DNA of 64,000 nt from NCBI GenBank assembly GCA_035551355.1, contig DASZNF010000055.1, positions 1 through 64,000 of the forward strand, given 5' to 3'. Below are positions 49,803-58,659 of the stretch, in pieces. This DNA comes from DATATV01 sp035551355. GTDB lineage: Bacteria > Actinomycetota > Actinomycetes > Mycobacteriales > Pseudonocardiaceae. The notes under the pieces were generated by a model. That model saw only the letters and a program-made list of their open reading frames with translations. It was not told the origin of the DNA and made no database searches. The translations under genes and the position numbers were made by a program. Position 1 is the first letter of the stretch. Every line of letters begins with the position of its first letter.

Positions 49803-51179
49803 TCAGTCGAACAGCACGCCCGGGTTGAGCACGCCGTCCGGATCGAAGGCCAGTTTGAGCCGCCGCATCAGGGCCAGTTTCGCCGGGTTCTCCAACGCCT
49901 GGAAGTGCGACTTCTTCTCCCGCCCGATGCCGTGCTCACCGGAGATCGCGCCCCCGGCGGCCACGCCCGCGGCGAAGATGCCGTGCAGCAGTTCGTGCCG
50001 CACCTGCTCGTCGGCCTGGAAGATCGCCAGGTGCACGTTGCCGTCCCCGGCGTGGCCGCAGCCGACCGCGCCGGAACCGGTGTCCTGGGCCAGTTTCCGC
50101 ACGGTGGCGAAGAATTCCGGCATCGCGCCGCGCGGCACCACCACGTCGATGATCTCCTGCGCCCCGGCCGCCTTCGCGGTCCAGAACGCCTTCTCCCGGG
50201 CCTCGATCAGCTTGTGCGCGGCCGGGCCGTCCAGCACGTAGGCGTCCATCGCGCCCAGGTCCCCGGCCAGCATCTCGGCCACCGCGTTGACGTCCTCGGC
50301 CAGCCGGTCGGCGTCCCGGTTCTCCAGCGCCACCACCAGATAGGCCTGCGCGGTGTCGCGCACCTGGTCCGGCACGCCCAGCGTCAGGTCGGTGGTATGG
50401 GTGATGGCGGCCATGGTCAGCGCGTCGATGTACTCCAGGATGTGCGGCGCCAGCCCGGCGGCCAGGATCCTGGGCACCGCCCGGATCACCTCGTCCAGGT
50501 CGGTGAACGGGGCCAGCACGGTCTGCTGGTGCGGCAGCCGGGGGTGCAGTTTGAGGGTGGCCTCGGTGACCAGCGCCAGCGTGCCCTCCGAGCCGATGAC
50601 CAGCTGGGTGAGGTCGTATCCGGTGCTGCACTTGGCGATCGGCCCGCCGGTGCGGATCAGCTCGCCGTCGGGCAGGGCCAGTTGCAGGCCCAGCACGTTG
50701 GCCCGGGTCACGCCGTAGCGCACCGCGCGCATGCCACCGGCGTTGGTGGCCACCGTGCCGCCCACGGTCGCGGACAGCTCGCCCGGGTACACCGGGTAGG
50801 TCAGGCCGTGCCCGGCCAGCGCTTCGTCCAGTTCGGACAGCGTGACCCCGGGCTGCACCACGGCCACGAAGTTCACCGGGTCGACGTCCACGATCGAGTT
50901 CATCCGCTCGAAGGACAGCACGATCCCCTCGGGCACCGGGGTGGCGGCGCCGCACATCCCGCTGCCCGATCCGCGCGCGGTCACCGGGGTGCCCGCGGCG
51001 GCGGCCAGCTTCAGCACCGCGGCCACCTGTTCGGCGTCGGCCGGCCGGACCAGACAGGCCGGGGCCTGCGCGGGAAAGCTCAGTGACTCGTCGTGTGCGT
51101 AGTCCGCGCTGATCGCCGCGCCGGTCAGCGCGTGCGCCGCGCCGACCACCTCGGCCAGCTGCGCGCCCAGATCGGCCAT
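49803..51179 (-). CDS. FAD-linked 2-hydroxy acid oxidase/dehydrogenase (GlcD / D-lactate / D-2-hydroxyglutarate type)
   Basis: The 458-residue flavoprotein has an N-terminal PCMH FAD domain (ACLVRPADAEQVAAVLKLA, VTARGSGSGMCGAATPV, YPGELSATVGGTVATNAGGM, KCSTGYDLTQLVIGSEGTLA) and the FAD-linked oxidase C-terminal domain with GCGHAGDGNVHLAIF and AISGEHGIGREKK. The family oxidises glycolate, D-lactate or D-2-hydroxyglutarate to the keto acid and reduces an electron carrier. The adjacent keto acid decarboxylase-like gene suits this. ATG 51179 has GAGGAGG with 6 nt spacing; an ATG at 51185 would leave no spacing. It shares its promoter region with the divergent PucR-like regulator. Confidence 0.92.
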   Translation of the reverse strand: MADLGAQLAEVVGAAHALTGAAISADYAHDESLSFPAQAPACLVRPADAEQVAAVLKLAAAAGTPVTARGSGSGMCGAATPVPEGIVLSFERMNSIVDVDPVNFVAVVQPGVTLSELDEALAGHGLTYPVYPGELSATVGGTVATNAGGMRAVRYGVTRANVLGLQLALPDGELIRTGGPIAKCSTGYDLTQLVIGSEGTLALVTEATLKLHPRLPHQQTVLAPFTDLDEVIRAVPRILAAGLAPHILEYIDALTMAAITHTTDLTLGVPDQVRDTAQAYLVVALENRDADRLAEDVNAVAEMLAGDLGAMDAYVLDGPAAHKLIEAREKAFWTAKAAGAQEIIDVVVPRGAMPEFFATVRKLAQDTGSGAVGCGHAGDGNVHLAIFQADEQVRHELLHGIFAAGVAAGGAISGEHGIGREKKSHFQALENPAKLALMRRLKLAFDPDGVLNPGVLFD

Positions 51180-51294
51180 GTCCATCCTCCTCGATGCGGC
51201 GGGCCGGACGTCCCCGTCGGACAACCGAGGCATATCACACCGGGTGCACAACGGCGGAGTAAAGCCGACCAGCCGCCAACCCCGCGCCACTATG

Positions 51295-51311
51295 TTGTCC
51301 GCGACGGACAA
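51295..51311. promoter_or_regulatory. Palindrome in the oxidase/PucR divergent promoter
   Basis: TTGTCCGCGACGGACAA has perfect 7-bp arms and a 3-nt centre. It overlaps a -10-like TATGTT (51291-51296) that would drive the regulator gene starting 17 bp downstream. A further half site CGGACAA is at 51218-51224 towards the oxidase gene. Length and outer bases match the palindrome upstream of ald. Confidence 0.6.
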
Positions 51312-51327
51312 CGAAGCGGAGTTGCAC

Positions 51328-52485
51328 ATGGTCGCCGACCTGGACGCGCTGCGCGGCGAACTGGCCGCGTTGGCCGTGGACGACGAACTGCTGGACGCGA
51401 TCGTGGACGGCGCCCGGGCCCACTCGGCCCCGGTGGCCGCGCTGCCCCGGCAGGAGACCGTGCGGCACGTGCCGGCGCTGCTGTCCTCGGCGCTGGCCGC
51501 GTTCGCCGGAAACCGGGGCCTGTCCCGGGCCGAGCTGGCCGCCGCGGCCCGGCTGGGGGAGGACCGGGCCGAGCAGGGCGTGCCGCTGGCCGCGCTGCTG
51601 GACGGCTTCCAGGCCGGGCGGGCCGAGGCGATCAAGGTGGCCATGACCCGCACCCGGGCCGCCGGGGTGCCGGCCGAGGTGCTGCTGGACGCGCTGGTCG
51701 AGCTGGACGGGCTGATCAGCGAACTGGAGCACCAGCTCACCCACGCCCACCACGCCACCGAACTGGAGCGGGCCCGCACCGCCCGGGAGCAGCGGGCCTG
51801 GCTGCTGCGCCGGTTGCTGCTGGCCCGGGGCGAGGCCACCGACGAACCGCTGGCCCAGCCGTTGCGGGCGGCCGGGCTGGATCCGGCCGGGATGCTTTTC
51901 TGCCTGGTCAGCGCCGAGCACGAGCCGAGGGCCGCGCACCGGCTGGAGGCCCGGCTGGCCGGTGCTGCCCGCGGCATCTACGGCCTGCTCGGCGGCTATC
52001 TGGTCGGCGTCTCGGCCCGGGTGCCGGACTGCGCCGAGGCGACCCTGCTGGTCACCGGCCCGGCGGTGCCGGTGACCGAGCTGCCCGAGTCCTACCGGAT
52101 GTGTTGTGCCGCGCGGGATGCCGGGCTGCGCGACGGCGCGACCGGGCGGCTGGCGCTGACCGAACTGGCGGTGGACGCCGCGCTGGACACGCTGCCCGGC
52201 CTGGGCCGCACCCTGGCCGGCCAGCGGCTGGCCGCGCTGACCCCGGCCGACGCGTTCCACCGCGAACTGGCCGCCACCGCGCTGGCCCACCTCGACCACG
52301 GCGGCCGCCTGGAGGCCACCGCGCACGCCCTGCACGTGCATCCCAACACGGTGAAATACCGGCTGCGCCGGTTGCGCGAGCTGACCGGGTTCGGCGCGGA
52401 CGCCGACCCGCCGGGCGGCGCGGTGCGGACGGCGGTGCACTGGTGGTGGGCCCTGCGCACCTGGCAACGCAGCGCGTCCGGTTGA
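51328..52485 (+). CDS. PucR/CdaR-like helix-turn-helix regulator
   Basis: The 385-residue protein has a helical N-terminal sensor (~10-170) and a middle domain. The PucR C-terminal helix-turn-helix ends in HALHVHPNTVKYRLRRLREL (~350-370), preceded by ELAATALAHLDHGGRLEATA. This is the class that controls hydroxy acid, sugar acid or purine catabolism. It is divergent from the FAD oxidase-decarboxylase operon, which it probably controls. ATG 51328 is chosen because GCGGAG lies 6 nt upstream; the earlier ATG at 51292 lies in the operator palindrome. It has a different N-terminal domain from the PucR protein at 17558-19117. Confidence 0.87.
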   Translation: MVADLDALRGELAALAVDDELLDAIVDGARAHSAPVAALPRQETVRHVPALLSSALAAFAGNRGLSRAELAAAARLGEDRAEQGVPLAALLDGFQAGRAEAIKVAMTRTRAAGVPAEVLLDALVELDGLISELEHQLTHAHHATELERARTAREQRAWLLRRLLLARGEATDEPLAQPLRAAGLDPAGMLFCLVSAEHEPRAAHRLEARLAGAARGIYGLLGGYLVGVSARVPDCAEATLLVTGPAVPVTELPESYRMCCAARDAGLRDGATGRLALTELAVDAALDTLPGLGRTLAGQRLAALTPADAFHRELAATALAHLDHGGRLEATAHALHVHPNTVKYRLRRLRELTGFGADADPPGGAVRTAVHWWWALRTWQRSASG

Positions 52486-52550
52486 TCGCCAAGGGGAACA
52501 ATTCGGAATGGGCCGTTCGCGTTCACTGATAAACACGCCGGAAAAGCTCC

Positions 52551-52570
52551 GCCCGCGCGTCCGCGCGGGC
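52551..52570 (+). terminator. Short GC hairpin after the PucR-like gene
   Basis: GCCCGCGCG (52551-52559) and CGCGCGGGC (52562-52570) are self-complementary with a 2-nt (in practice larger) loop, 65 nt past the stop. The stretch 52571-52739 shows no convincing gene. Confidence 0.5.
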
Positions 52571-52739
52571 ATTCACCCGGGTTGTTCCGCGTCCTTTTCT
52601 TCCTGATTCCGCCGGTCCGGGGGCTTGTCGTCGGAAACAGGCCCGTCCACTTCGGCCGGTCGCGTGGTATTTCCCACATTCTTGGCCGGTGCCAAGATCA
52701 CCCAGCGTTTCGATTGGTGACCCGTCGTCGAGGTTGCGT

Positions 52740-53396
52740 CTACGGGCTGGTCAGCATGGCCACCGCGACCCGGGTCAGCTCGGCGCAGATCTGGTCCACC
52801 TCGGGGGTCCTTCCGTTGCGGGTCCACTGGTAGACCAGCTCGTTGACCGCCCCGATGAACGCGGTAGCGGCCATCTCGAAGTCCCGGGGCTGGGCGTCGC
52901 CACGGCGCACCGCCCGCTCGGCCTCGCCCATCACCAGCTCGCGCAGCCGCTCGCCCCACCGCTGCCGGTGCGCCTCCACCTCGGGGCTCACCCCGACCAC
53001 CTCGACGTAGTTGATCCGGGTCCAGCGCGGATCGTCCGAAGTGGTGTGCACGTAGGCGGTGATGGCGGTGGCCAGCCGCGCGGCCGTGTTCAGCTGTTGT
53101 TCCTCGGCAATTGAAAGCGCTCCGTACACGGCTCGTAACGCTTCGGTGTTCACCTGATCGTAGAGGGCGATCAACAGTGCCTCGCGGCTGATGAACTCCT
53201 CGTAGAAGTTGCGGGTGGACACGTTCGCCGCGGAGCACAACCGGTCGATGGAGGTCGCCCGGAACCCGTTGGTACCGAACAGCTCCAGGCCCGCCGCCAG
53301 CAGACGATCCCGCCGGTCAGCGCGACGGGCCTGGGCAGTTCGGCCACCGTAGTCCCGACCCGCAAGCGATCGCGACCTCGGCGCAGCGCCAGTCAT
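52740..53396 (-). CDS. TetR family transcriptional regulator
   Basis: The 218-residue protein has a TetR helix-turn-helix at ~28-75 (RRADRRDRLLAAGLELFGTN, GFRATSIDRLCSAANVSTRN, FYEEFISREALLIALYDQV). The helical ligand domain follows (TRINYVEVVGVSPEVEAHRQ, MAATAFIGAVNELVYQWTRN). ATG 53396 has no clear Shine-Dalgarno. A perfect palindrome, GCCAA-TC-TTGGC, starts 4 nt upstream and is a likely autoregulatory site. It is divergent from the peptide transporter operon (283 bp apart), a possible target. Family ligands are unknown here. Confidence 0.88.
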   Translation of the reverse strand: MTGAAPRSRSLAGRDYGGRTAQARRADRRDRLLAAGLELFGTNGFRATSIDRLCSAANVSTRNFYEEFISREALLIALYDQVNTEALRAVYGALSIAEEQQLNTAARLATAITAYVHTTSDDPRWTRINYVEVVGVSPEVEAHRQRWGERLRELVMGEAERAVRRGDAQPRDFEMAATAFIGAVNELVYQWTRNGRTPEVDQICAELTRVAVAMLTSP

Positions 53397-53679
53397 GCCG
53401 CCAATCTTGGCACGCCCGTCCGGGTGAAACACCCGGGATGCCGAAGTTGGCGCGGTCCGCTTGGTTACGTTTGCGCCTCCCACCCGACATGCGGGCGCAA
53501 GATCGGGTCCGTAAGGTTTACGCCATTTGGCACACAGTTGAATCACAATCGCGCCACGGAGGCCGCGCGGAGCTAGCCTTTCCGGCGACAAGGGCTGAGT
53601 CTGTGCGGGATTCGCGGGCCGGGTGTGACCGCGATCCACACGTATGCGATCACACCGGCAACGAAAGGGGTCGAACCGG
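53397..53679. promoter_or_regulatory. Divergent region between TetR and the peptide transporter operon
   Basis: The 283 bases contain the palindrome GCCAATCTTGGC (53400-53411), a hairpin CCGGGTG-AAA-CACCCGG (53420-53436), and an AT-richer block (53510-53560, with TTGGCA and TTGAAT) that probably holds the operon promoter. I cannot fix the -10 box. Confidence 0.45.
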
Positions 53680-54684
53680 ATGACGGCACCGCTGGACGTT
53701 CCTGGCTCGTCCACAGAAGCAGTGCCCGAGGCAACGACGGCGGGCCTTGGCGAGAAGGCGATCCAGGGCCGGTCCCTCGGTCAGATCGCCTGGATGCGGT
53801 TGAAGCGGGACAAGTGGGCGCTGACCGGCGGAGTGGTCATCGTGGTGCTGGTGCTGCTGGCGGTCGCGTCGGTGTTCCTCAACGCCGCGCACATCATCGA
53901 CCCGGACACCTTCCACTCGGAACTGATCGACGCCACCTTCGGCCGGCCCACCGGCGCGTTCGGCGGGATCAGCCTGCAGCACCCGCTGGGCGTCGACCCC
54001 GCCAACGGGCGTGACCTGCTGGCCCGGGTGCTGGTCGGCTCCCAGTTCTCGCTGCTCATCGCGGCCGGGTCCACCCTGCTGTCGGTGCTCATCGGGGTGG
54101 TCATGGGCCTGCTCGGCGGCTTCTTCGGCGGCTGGGTGGACGGCGTGATCAGCTGGCTGATGAACGCCTTCCTGGCCTTCCCGCTGCTGCTGTTCGCGAT
54201 CGCGCTGTCCGGCGTGGTGCAGCAGTCGGCCTTCGGCCTGACCGGCAACGCCCTGCACGTGCTGGTGCTGGTGTTCGTCATCGGCTTCTTCAACTGGCCA
54301 TACATCGGGCGTATCGTGCGCGGCCAGACCTTGTCGCTGCGGGAACGGGAGTTCGTGGACGCGGCGCGCAGCCAGGGCGCGCGCGGCGGGTACATTCTGC
54401 GCCACGAACTGCTGCCCAACCTGCTGGCGCCGATCCTGGTCTACACGACGCTGCTGATTCCCACGAACATCCTGTTCGAGGCCGCCCTGTCGTTCCTCGG
54501 TGTCGGTCTGCACCCGCCCACCCCGACCTGGGGCGGCATGCTCTCCGACGCCGTCATCAACGGGTCGTACTCGGTCGATCCGGAGTACGTGCTCGTGCCG
54601 GGCCTGGCCATCTTCATCACTGTCATGGCGTTCAACCTGCTCGGCGATGGCCTGCGGGACGCGCTGGATCCGCGTGCCCGGTAG
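53680..54684 (+). CDS. ABC peptide/nickel-type importer permease (DppC/OppC)
   Basis: The 334-residue permease has a cytosolic N-terminal stretch (~1-45), a first helix and a periplasmic-side loop. Five further helices follow, with the permease EAA signature REFVDAARSQGARGGYILRH-ELLPNLLAPIL, which contacts the ATPases. The C-terminus reads LSFLGVGLHPPTPTWGGMLS, typical of DppC. ATG 53680 follows AAAGGGG at about 9 nt. It is the first gene of a five-gene operon; the order (DppC, binding protein, DppB, DppD, DppF) is unusual because the binding protein normally comes first. Confidence 0.92.
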   Translation: MTAPLDVPGSSTEAVPEATTAGLGEKAIQGRSLGQIAWMRLKRDKWALTGGVVIVVLVLLAVASVFLNAAHIIDPDTFHSELIDATFGRPTGAFGGISLQHPLGVDPANGRDLLARVLVGSQFSLLIAAGSTLLSVLIGVVMGLLGGFFGGWVDGVISWLMNAFLAFPLLLFAIALSGVVQQSAFGLTGNALHVLVLVFVIGFFNWPYIGRIVRGQTLSLREREFVDAARSQGARGGYILRHELLPNLLAPILVYTTLLIPTNILFEAALSFLGVGLHPPTPTWGGMLSDAVINGSYSVDPEYVLVPGLAIFITVMAFNLLGDGLRDALDPRAR

Positions 54685-54732
54685 GGCGCAGACGTTTTTC
54701 GTTTTCGTACAACGAGGAGGCGTGTCACGCGC

Positions 54733-56478
54733 ATGAAACGACGGAAACTGATCAGTGTGGCCCTGGCCTGTGCCGGGCTCTGCCTGGTCTCGGCTTGTGG
54801 TGGTAGCAGTAGTAGCAGTAGCGGCTCGGCAGCCTTCGACGCGGGCAACACCTCGATCGTGAACGCGTCGGATGCGACCGGTGGCACGCTGAACTACGGC
54901 ATGACCAACCAGTTCGACTCGGTGGACCCCGGCAACACCTACTACGCCTTCAGCTGGAACTTCTCCCGGCTGTACGCGGTGCCGCTGCTGTCCTACAACC
55001 CGGCGCCGGGCAAGGCAGGCGAGAACCTGGTCCCCGGTCTGGCCACCGGCATGGGCACCACCAGCGCGGACGGGCTGACCTGGACCTACCACCTCAAGTC
55101 GGGCATGAAGTTCGCCGACGGTGAGCCGATCACCAGCGCGGACGTCAAGTACGCCGTGGAGCGCACCTTCGCCAAGGACGTGCTGCCCAACGGTCCCGCG
55201 TACTTCCAGACCTACCTGGCCAACGCGGCGAACTACCCCGGTCCGTACAAGGACAAGGACCCCAACGGCCTGGCCGCGATCGAGACCCCCGACGACACCA
55301 CCGTCGTGTTCCACCTGAGCCAGAAGTTCTCGGACTTCAACTACCTGGTGGCCAACCCGCAGACCGCGCCGGTCCCGCCGGCCAAGGACACCGGCGCCAA
55401 CTACCAGACCCAGGTCGTCGGCTCGGGCCCGTACACGATCAAGCCCGGTTCGGTGAACCCGACCACCGGCTTCAGCCTGATCAAGAACCCGTACTGGAAG
55501 TCCTCGAACGACCCGTACATCAAGCAGACCGCCGACCAGATCAACGTCAGCTTCAACCTGGCGGCCGACGACCTGGACAACCGGCTGCTGTCCGGCTCCA
55601 TCGACCTGGACCTCTACGGCACCGGCCTGAACACCGCGGCCCGGTCCAAGGTGCTGTCCAGCGCGCAGCTGAAGAAGAACACCGACGCGGCGCTGTCCGG
55701 GTTCCTCTGGTACTACCCGATCGACACCCAGGTGATCCCGAACGTGGACTGCCGCAAGGCGGTCGAGTACGCGGCGGACAAGACCCTGTTCCAGAACGCC
55801 TACGGTGGCGACCTGGCCGGTGGTGACATCGCCAGCACGGTGCTCCCGCCGAACATCATCGGCTACAACAAGTTCGACGACTACGAGGCGCTGACCCAGC
55901 CCGGCGGCGACATCCAGAAGGCCAAGGACGAGCTGGCCAAGTGCGGCAAGCCCACCGGCTTCTCCTTCAACGTCGCCGTCCGCGGTGACCGGCCCAAGGA
56001 GGTCGCGTCCGCGCAGGCGCTGCAGACCGCACTGGCCAAGGTCGGCATCAAGATCGACATCCTGCAGTACCCGACCGGTCAGTACGGCACCAGCTACATC
56101 GGTTCGCCGAGCTTCATGCAGCAGCACAACATCGGCATGGGCACCTACGGCTGGGAGGCCGACTGGCCGGACGGCTTCGGGTTCCTCTACTCGATCGCCT
56201 CCGGCAACGCCATCCTGCAGGCGGGCAACTCCAACATCTCGATGTTGAACGACCCGCAGGTCAACAACCTGCTCAACCAGGCGGCGGCCACCAAGGACCA
56301 GGCCCAGCAGACGCAGATCTACCAGCAGATCGACAAGATCATGATGGATCAGGCGACCGTGCTGCCCGAGGTCTACGCGAAGTCGTTGCTGTACCGGCCC
56401 TCCGACCTGACCAACGTCTACGTCTCGTCGGTGTTCGGCATGTACGACTACACGCAGATCGGCAAGAAGTCCTCGTAA
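54733..56478 (+). CDS. Extracellular peptide/nickel-type solute-binding lipoprotein
   Basis: The 581-residue family 5 binding protein has a lipobox ending SAC (Cys22), then a Ser-rich spacer (GGSSSSSSGSA). The binding fold follows, with GMTNQFDSVDPGNTYYAFSW, GLTWTYHLKSGMKFADGEPI and TSADVKYAVERTF. TFFAKD-type and VNPTTGFSLIKNPYW segments are typical of DppA/OppA. It captures oligopeptides or another solute outside the membrane for the DppB/DppC permeases. ATG 54733 follows GAGGAGG at about 12 nt. It is the second gene of the operon and a strong hairpin follows it. Confidence 0.92.
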   Translation: MKRRKLISVALACAGLCLVSACGGSSSSSSGSAAFDAGNTSIVNASDATGGTLNYGMTNQFDSVDPGNTYYAFSWNFSRLYAVPLLSYNPAPGKAGENLVPGLATGMGTTSADGLTWTYHLKSGMKFADGEPITSADVKYAVERTFAKDVLPNGPAYFQTYLANAANYPGPYKDKDPNGLAAIETPDDTTVVFHLSQKFSDFNYLVANPQTAPVPPAKDTGANYQTQVVGSGPYTIKPGSVNPTTGFSLIKNPYWKSSNDPYIKQTADQINVSFNLAADDLDNRLLSGSIDLDLYGTGLNTAARSKVLSSAQLKKNTDAALSGFLWYYPIDTQVIPNVDCRKAVEYAADKTLFQNAYGGDLAGGDIASTVLPPNIIGYNKFDDYEALTQPGGDIQKAKDELAKCGKPTGFSFNVAVRGDRPKEVASAQALQTALAKVGIKIDILQYPTGQYGTSYIGSPSFMQQHNIGMGTYGWEADWPDGFGFLYSIASGNAILQAGNSNISMLNDPQVNNLLNQAAATKDQAQQTQIYQQIDKIMMDQATVLPEVYAKSLLYRPSDLTNVYVSSVFGMYDYTQIGKKSS

Positions 56479-56510
56479 CGCGCGAACGCACCGGAAGCAG
56501 GTGAAGGCAC

Positions 56511-56545
56511 CGGTGGCCGGCGGCGCGAACCGCCGTCGGCCACCG
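56511..56545 (+). terminator. Intra-operon hairpin after the binding-protein gene
   Basis: CGGTGGCCG-GCGG (56511-56523) pairs with CCGC and CGGCCACCG (56530-56545) with a 3-nt bulge. It lies in the 79-bp gap between the binding protein and DppB genes. Partial termination or 3'-end protection here would give more binding protein than permease. Confidence 0.6.
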
Positions 56546-56557
56546 CCGCCGTAGAGT

Positions 56558-57571
56558 GTGATCACGTTCATCATCCGCCGGCTGATCGCGGCCGTGTTTC
56601 TGCTGATCGTCGTCAGTATCGTGACGTTCGGCATCTTCTTCGTGGTGCCCAGGCTGGCCGGTCAGACCACCGATCAGCTGGCCGCCGCGTTCGTCGGCAA
56701 GAGTCCCAGCATCAAGGCGCTGCACGAGATCGAACAGCGACTCGGGCTGAACCTGCCGCTGTACGAGCAGTACTGGAACTTCGTGAAGGGCCTGGTGGCC
56801 GGCGAGTACTACGACACGGGCACGCAGATCGTGCACTGCCCGGCGCCGTGCTTCGGCTACTCCTTCAAGAACCAGCTGCCGGTGTGGCCGCAGATGCTCA
56901 GCGTGCTGCCGGTGACGCTGTCGCTGGCCATCGGCGCGGCCATCATCTGGCTGCTGGCCGGGGTCGGCATCGGCGTGCTGTCCGCGCTGCGCCGCGGTTC
57001 CTGGTTCGACCGGGCCGCGATGACCGCCGCGCTGGCCGGTGTGTCGCTGCCGGTCTTCTTCACCGCGCTGATCGCCCTGGCGCTGTTCCGGGACGCGTTG
57101 CCGATCTTCCCCGACGCGGGCAACTACATCCCCTTCTTCGACAATCCGGGACGCTGGTTCTGGGCGCTGGTGCTGCCCTGGATCACCCTGGCCTTCCTGT
57201 ACGCCGCGCTGTACGCCCGGCTGACCCGGGCGGGCATGCTGGACACCATGGGCGAGGATTTCATCCGCACCGCGCGGGCCAAGGGCCTGCCGGAGCGGAC
57301 CGTGGTGGTCAAGCACGGGTTGCGGGCCACGCTCACCCCGATCGCCACGATCTTCGGCCTCGACCTCGGACTGCTGCTGGGCGGTGCGGTGCTCACCGAG
57401 ACCGCGTTCTCCCTGCCGGGCCTCGGCCACTTCGCCTATCTGGCCATCCAGGCCCAGGACCTGCCCGAGATCATGGGCGTGACCATGCTGGCCGGCTTCT
57501 TCGTGGTCATCGCCAACCTGATCGTGGACGTCCTGTACGCCGTCATCGACCCGAGGGTTCGCTATTCATGA
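56558..57571 (+). CDS. ABC peptide/nickel-type importer permease (DppB)
   Basis: The 337-residue permease has the DppB pattern. It opens with a helix at the N-terminus (MITFIIRRLIAAVFLLIVVS), followed by an extracellular-side segment. The later helices are interrupted by the EAA motif EDFIRTARAKGLPERTVVVK-HGLRATLTPI. It ends VDVLYAVIDPRVRYS, the family's usual end. GTG 56558 is used. Its stop overlaps the next gene's ATG by four bases (ATGA). It pairs with the DppC permease encoded at 53680-54684. Confidence 0.93.
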   Translation: MITFIIRRLIAAVFLLIVVSIVTFGIFFVVPRLAGQTTDQLAAAFVGKSPSIKALHEIEQRLGLNLPLYEQYWNFVKGLVAGEYYDTGTQIVHCPAPCFGYSFKNQLPVWPQMLSVLPVTLSLAIGAAIIWLLAGVGIGVLSALRRGSWFDRAAMTAALAGVSLPVFFTALIALALFRDALPIFPDAGNYIPFFDNPGRWFWALVLPWITLAFLYAALYARLTRAGMLDTMGEDFIRTARAKGLPERTVVVKHGLRATLTPIATIFGLDLGLLLGGAVLTETAFSLPGLGHFAYLAIQAQDLPEIMGVTMLAGFFVVIANLIVDVLYAVIDPRVRYS

Positions 57572-58659
57572 GTGACGAGACAGAATTCCTCGACGTGCCA
57601 CCGCGTCCCGGCGAGGAGGGCTTCGTCGACCTGGCGCCCACCCCGTCGGAGAAGTTCCTCGAACTGCGCGACCTGCGGGTGCACTTCCCCACCGACGACG
57701 GTCTGGTCAAGTCCGTCGACGGCCTGTCGTTCAGCCTGGAACGCGGCAAGACGCTGGGCATCGTGGGCGAGTCCGGTTCTGGCAAGAGCGTGACCAGCCT
57801 GGCCATTCTCGGTCTGCACCGGAAGGCCAGCATGTCCGGTGAGATCTGGCTGGACGGCCAGAACCTGGTCGGCCTGCCCGAGGACGATGTGCGCAGGCTG
57901 CGCGGCAAGCGGATGGCCATGATCTTCCAGGATCCGCTCTCGGCCATGCACCCGTACTACACGGTGGGCTCGCAGATCATCGAGGCGTACCGGGTCCACA
58001 ACAAGGTCTCCAAGCAGGTGGCCCGCAAGCACGCCATCGAGATGCTCGACCGGGTGGGCATTCCGCAGCCGCAGTCCCGGGTGGACGACTACCCGCACCA
58101 GTTCTCCGGCGGCATGCGGCAGCGCGCCATGATCGCCATGGCGCTGTCCTGCGACCCGGAACTGCTGATCGCCGACGAGCCGACCACCGCGCTGGACGTC
58201 ACCGTGCAGGCCCAGATCCTGGACCTGATCCGGGATCTGCAGCAGGAGTTCAACTCCGCGGTCATCATCATCACCCACGACCTGGGCGTGGTGGCCGAGC
58301 TGTCCGACGACATCCTGGTGATGTACGGCGGGCGGATGGTCGAGTACGGCACGGCGCGGGAGATCTTCCGCGAGCCGCAGCACCCCTACACCTGGGGCCT
58401 GCTGGGCTCGATGCCGCGACTGGACCGTGACCGGGCCGACCGGCTGCTGCCGATCCAGGGCACCCCGCCCAGCCTGATCAACCTGCCCTCGGGTTGCGCG
58501 TTCCACACCCGCTGCCGGTTCGCCGACCTCAACGGCGGCGCCAGTGAGACCGAGGTGCCGGAGCTGGTCGAGGTCAGCACCGGGCACCAGGTGGCCTGCC
58601 ACCTGTCCCCGGAGAACCGACGACGCATCTGGGACGACGAGATCAGCCCGAACCTGTGA
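57568..58659 (+). CDS. ABC peptide/nickel-type importer ATPase (DppD)
   Basis: The 363-residue ATPase has Walker A GESGSGKSVTSLAILG (~62-77), Q-loop IFQDPLSAMHPYYTVG, signature FSGGMRQRAMIAMAL and Walker B LLIADEPTTALDV, with the switch His in IITHDLGVVAELSDDI. The oligopeptide-transporter C-terminal domain has the Cys-rich motif GCAFHTRCRFADLNGGASET-type end, which may bind an Fe-S cluster as in other DppD/F proteins. It works as a pair with DppF to power uptake. It overlaps the DppB gene by four bases. Confidence 0.93.
   Translation: MSDETEFLDVPPRPGEEGFVDLAPTPSEKFLELRDLRVHFPTDDGLVKSVDGLSFSLERGKTLGIVGESGSGKSVTSLAILGLHRKASMSGEIWLDGQNLVGLPEDDVRRLRGKRMAMIFQDPLSAMHPYYTVGSQIIEAYRVHNKVSKQVARKHAIEMLDRVGIPQPQSRVDDYPHQFSGGMRQRAMIAMALSCDPELLIADEPTTALDVTVQAQILDLIRDLQQEFNSAVIIITHDLGVVAELSDDILVMYGGRMVEYGTAREIFREPQHPYTWGLLGSMPRLDRDRADRLLPIQGTPPSLINLPSGCAFHTRCRFADLNGGASETEVPELVEVSTGHQVACHLSPENRRRIWDDEISPNL

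Noticed and set aside
48204..51086. A 960-residue plus-strand frame opposite the ThDP enzyme and FAD oxidase genes
   Set aside because: It spans two real minus-strand genes and has no motif of its own.
52573..52739. Possible small charged protein after the PucR-like gene (minus strand tail ending at 52573)
   Set aside because: The frame is only the tail of a shadow of the TetR gene, has no start with a ribosome binding site, and its composition is uninformative.
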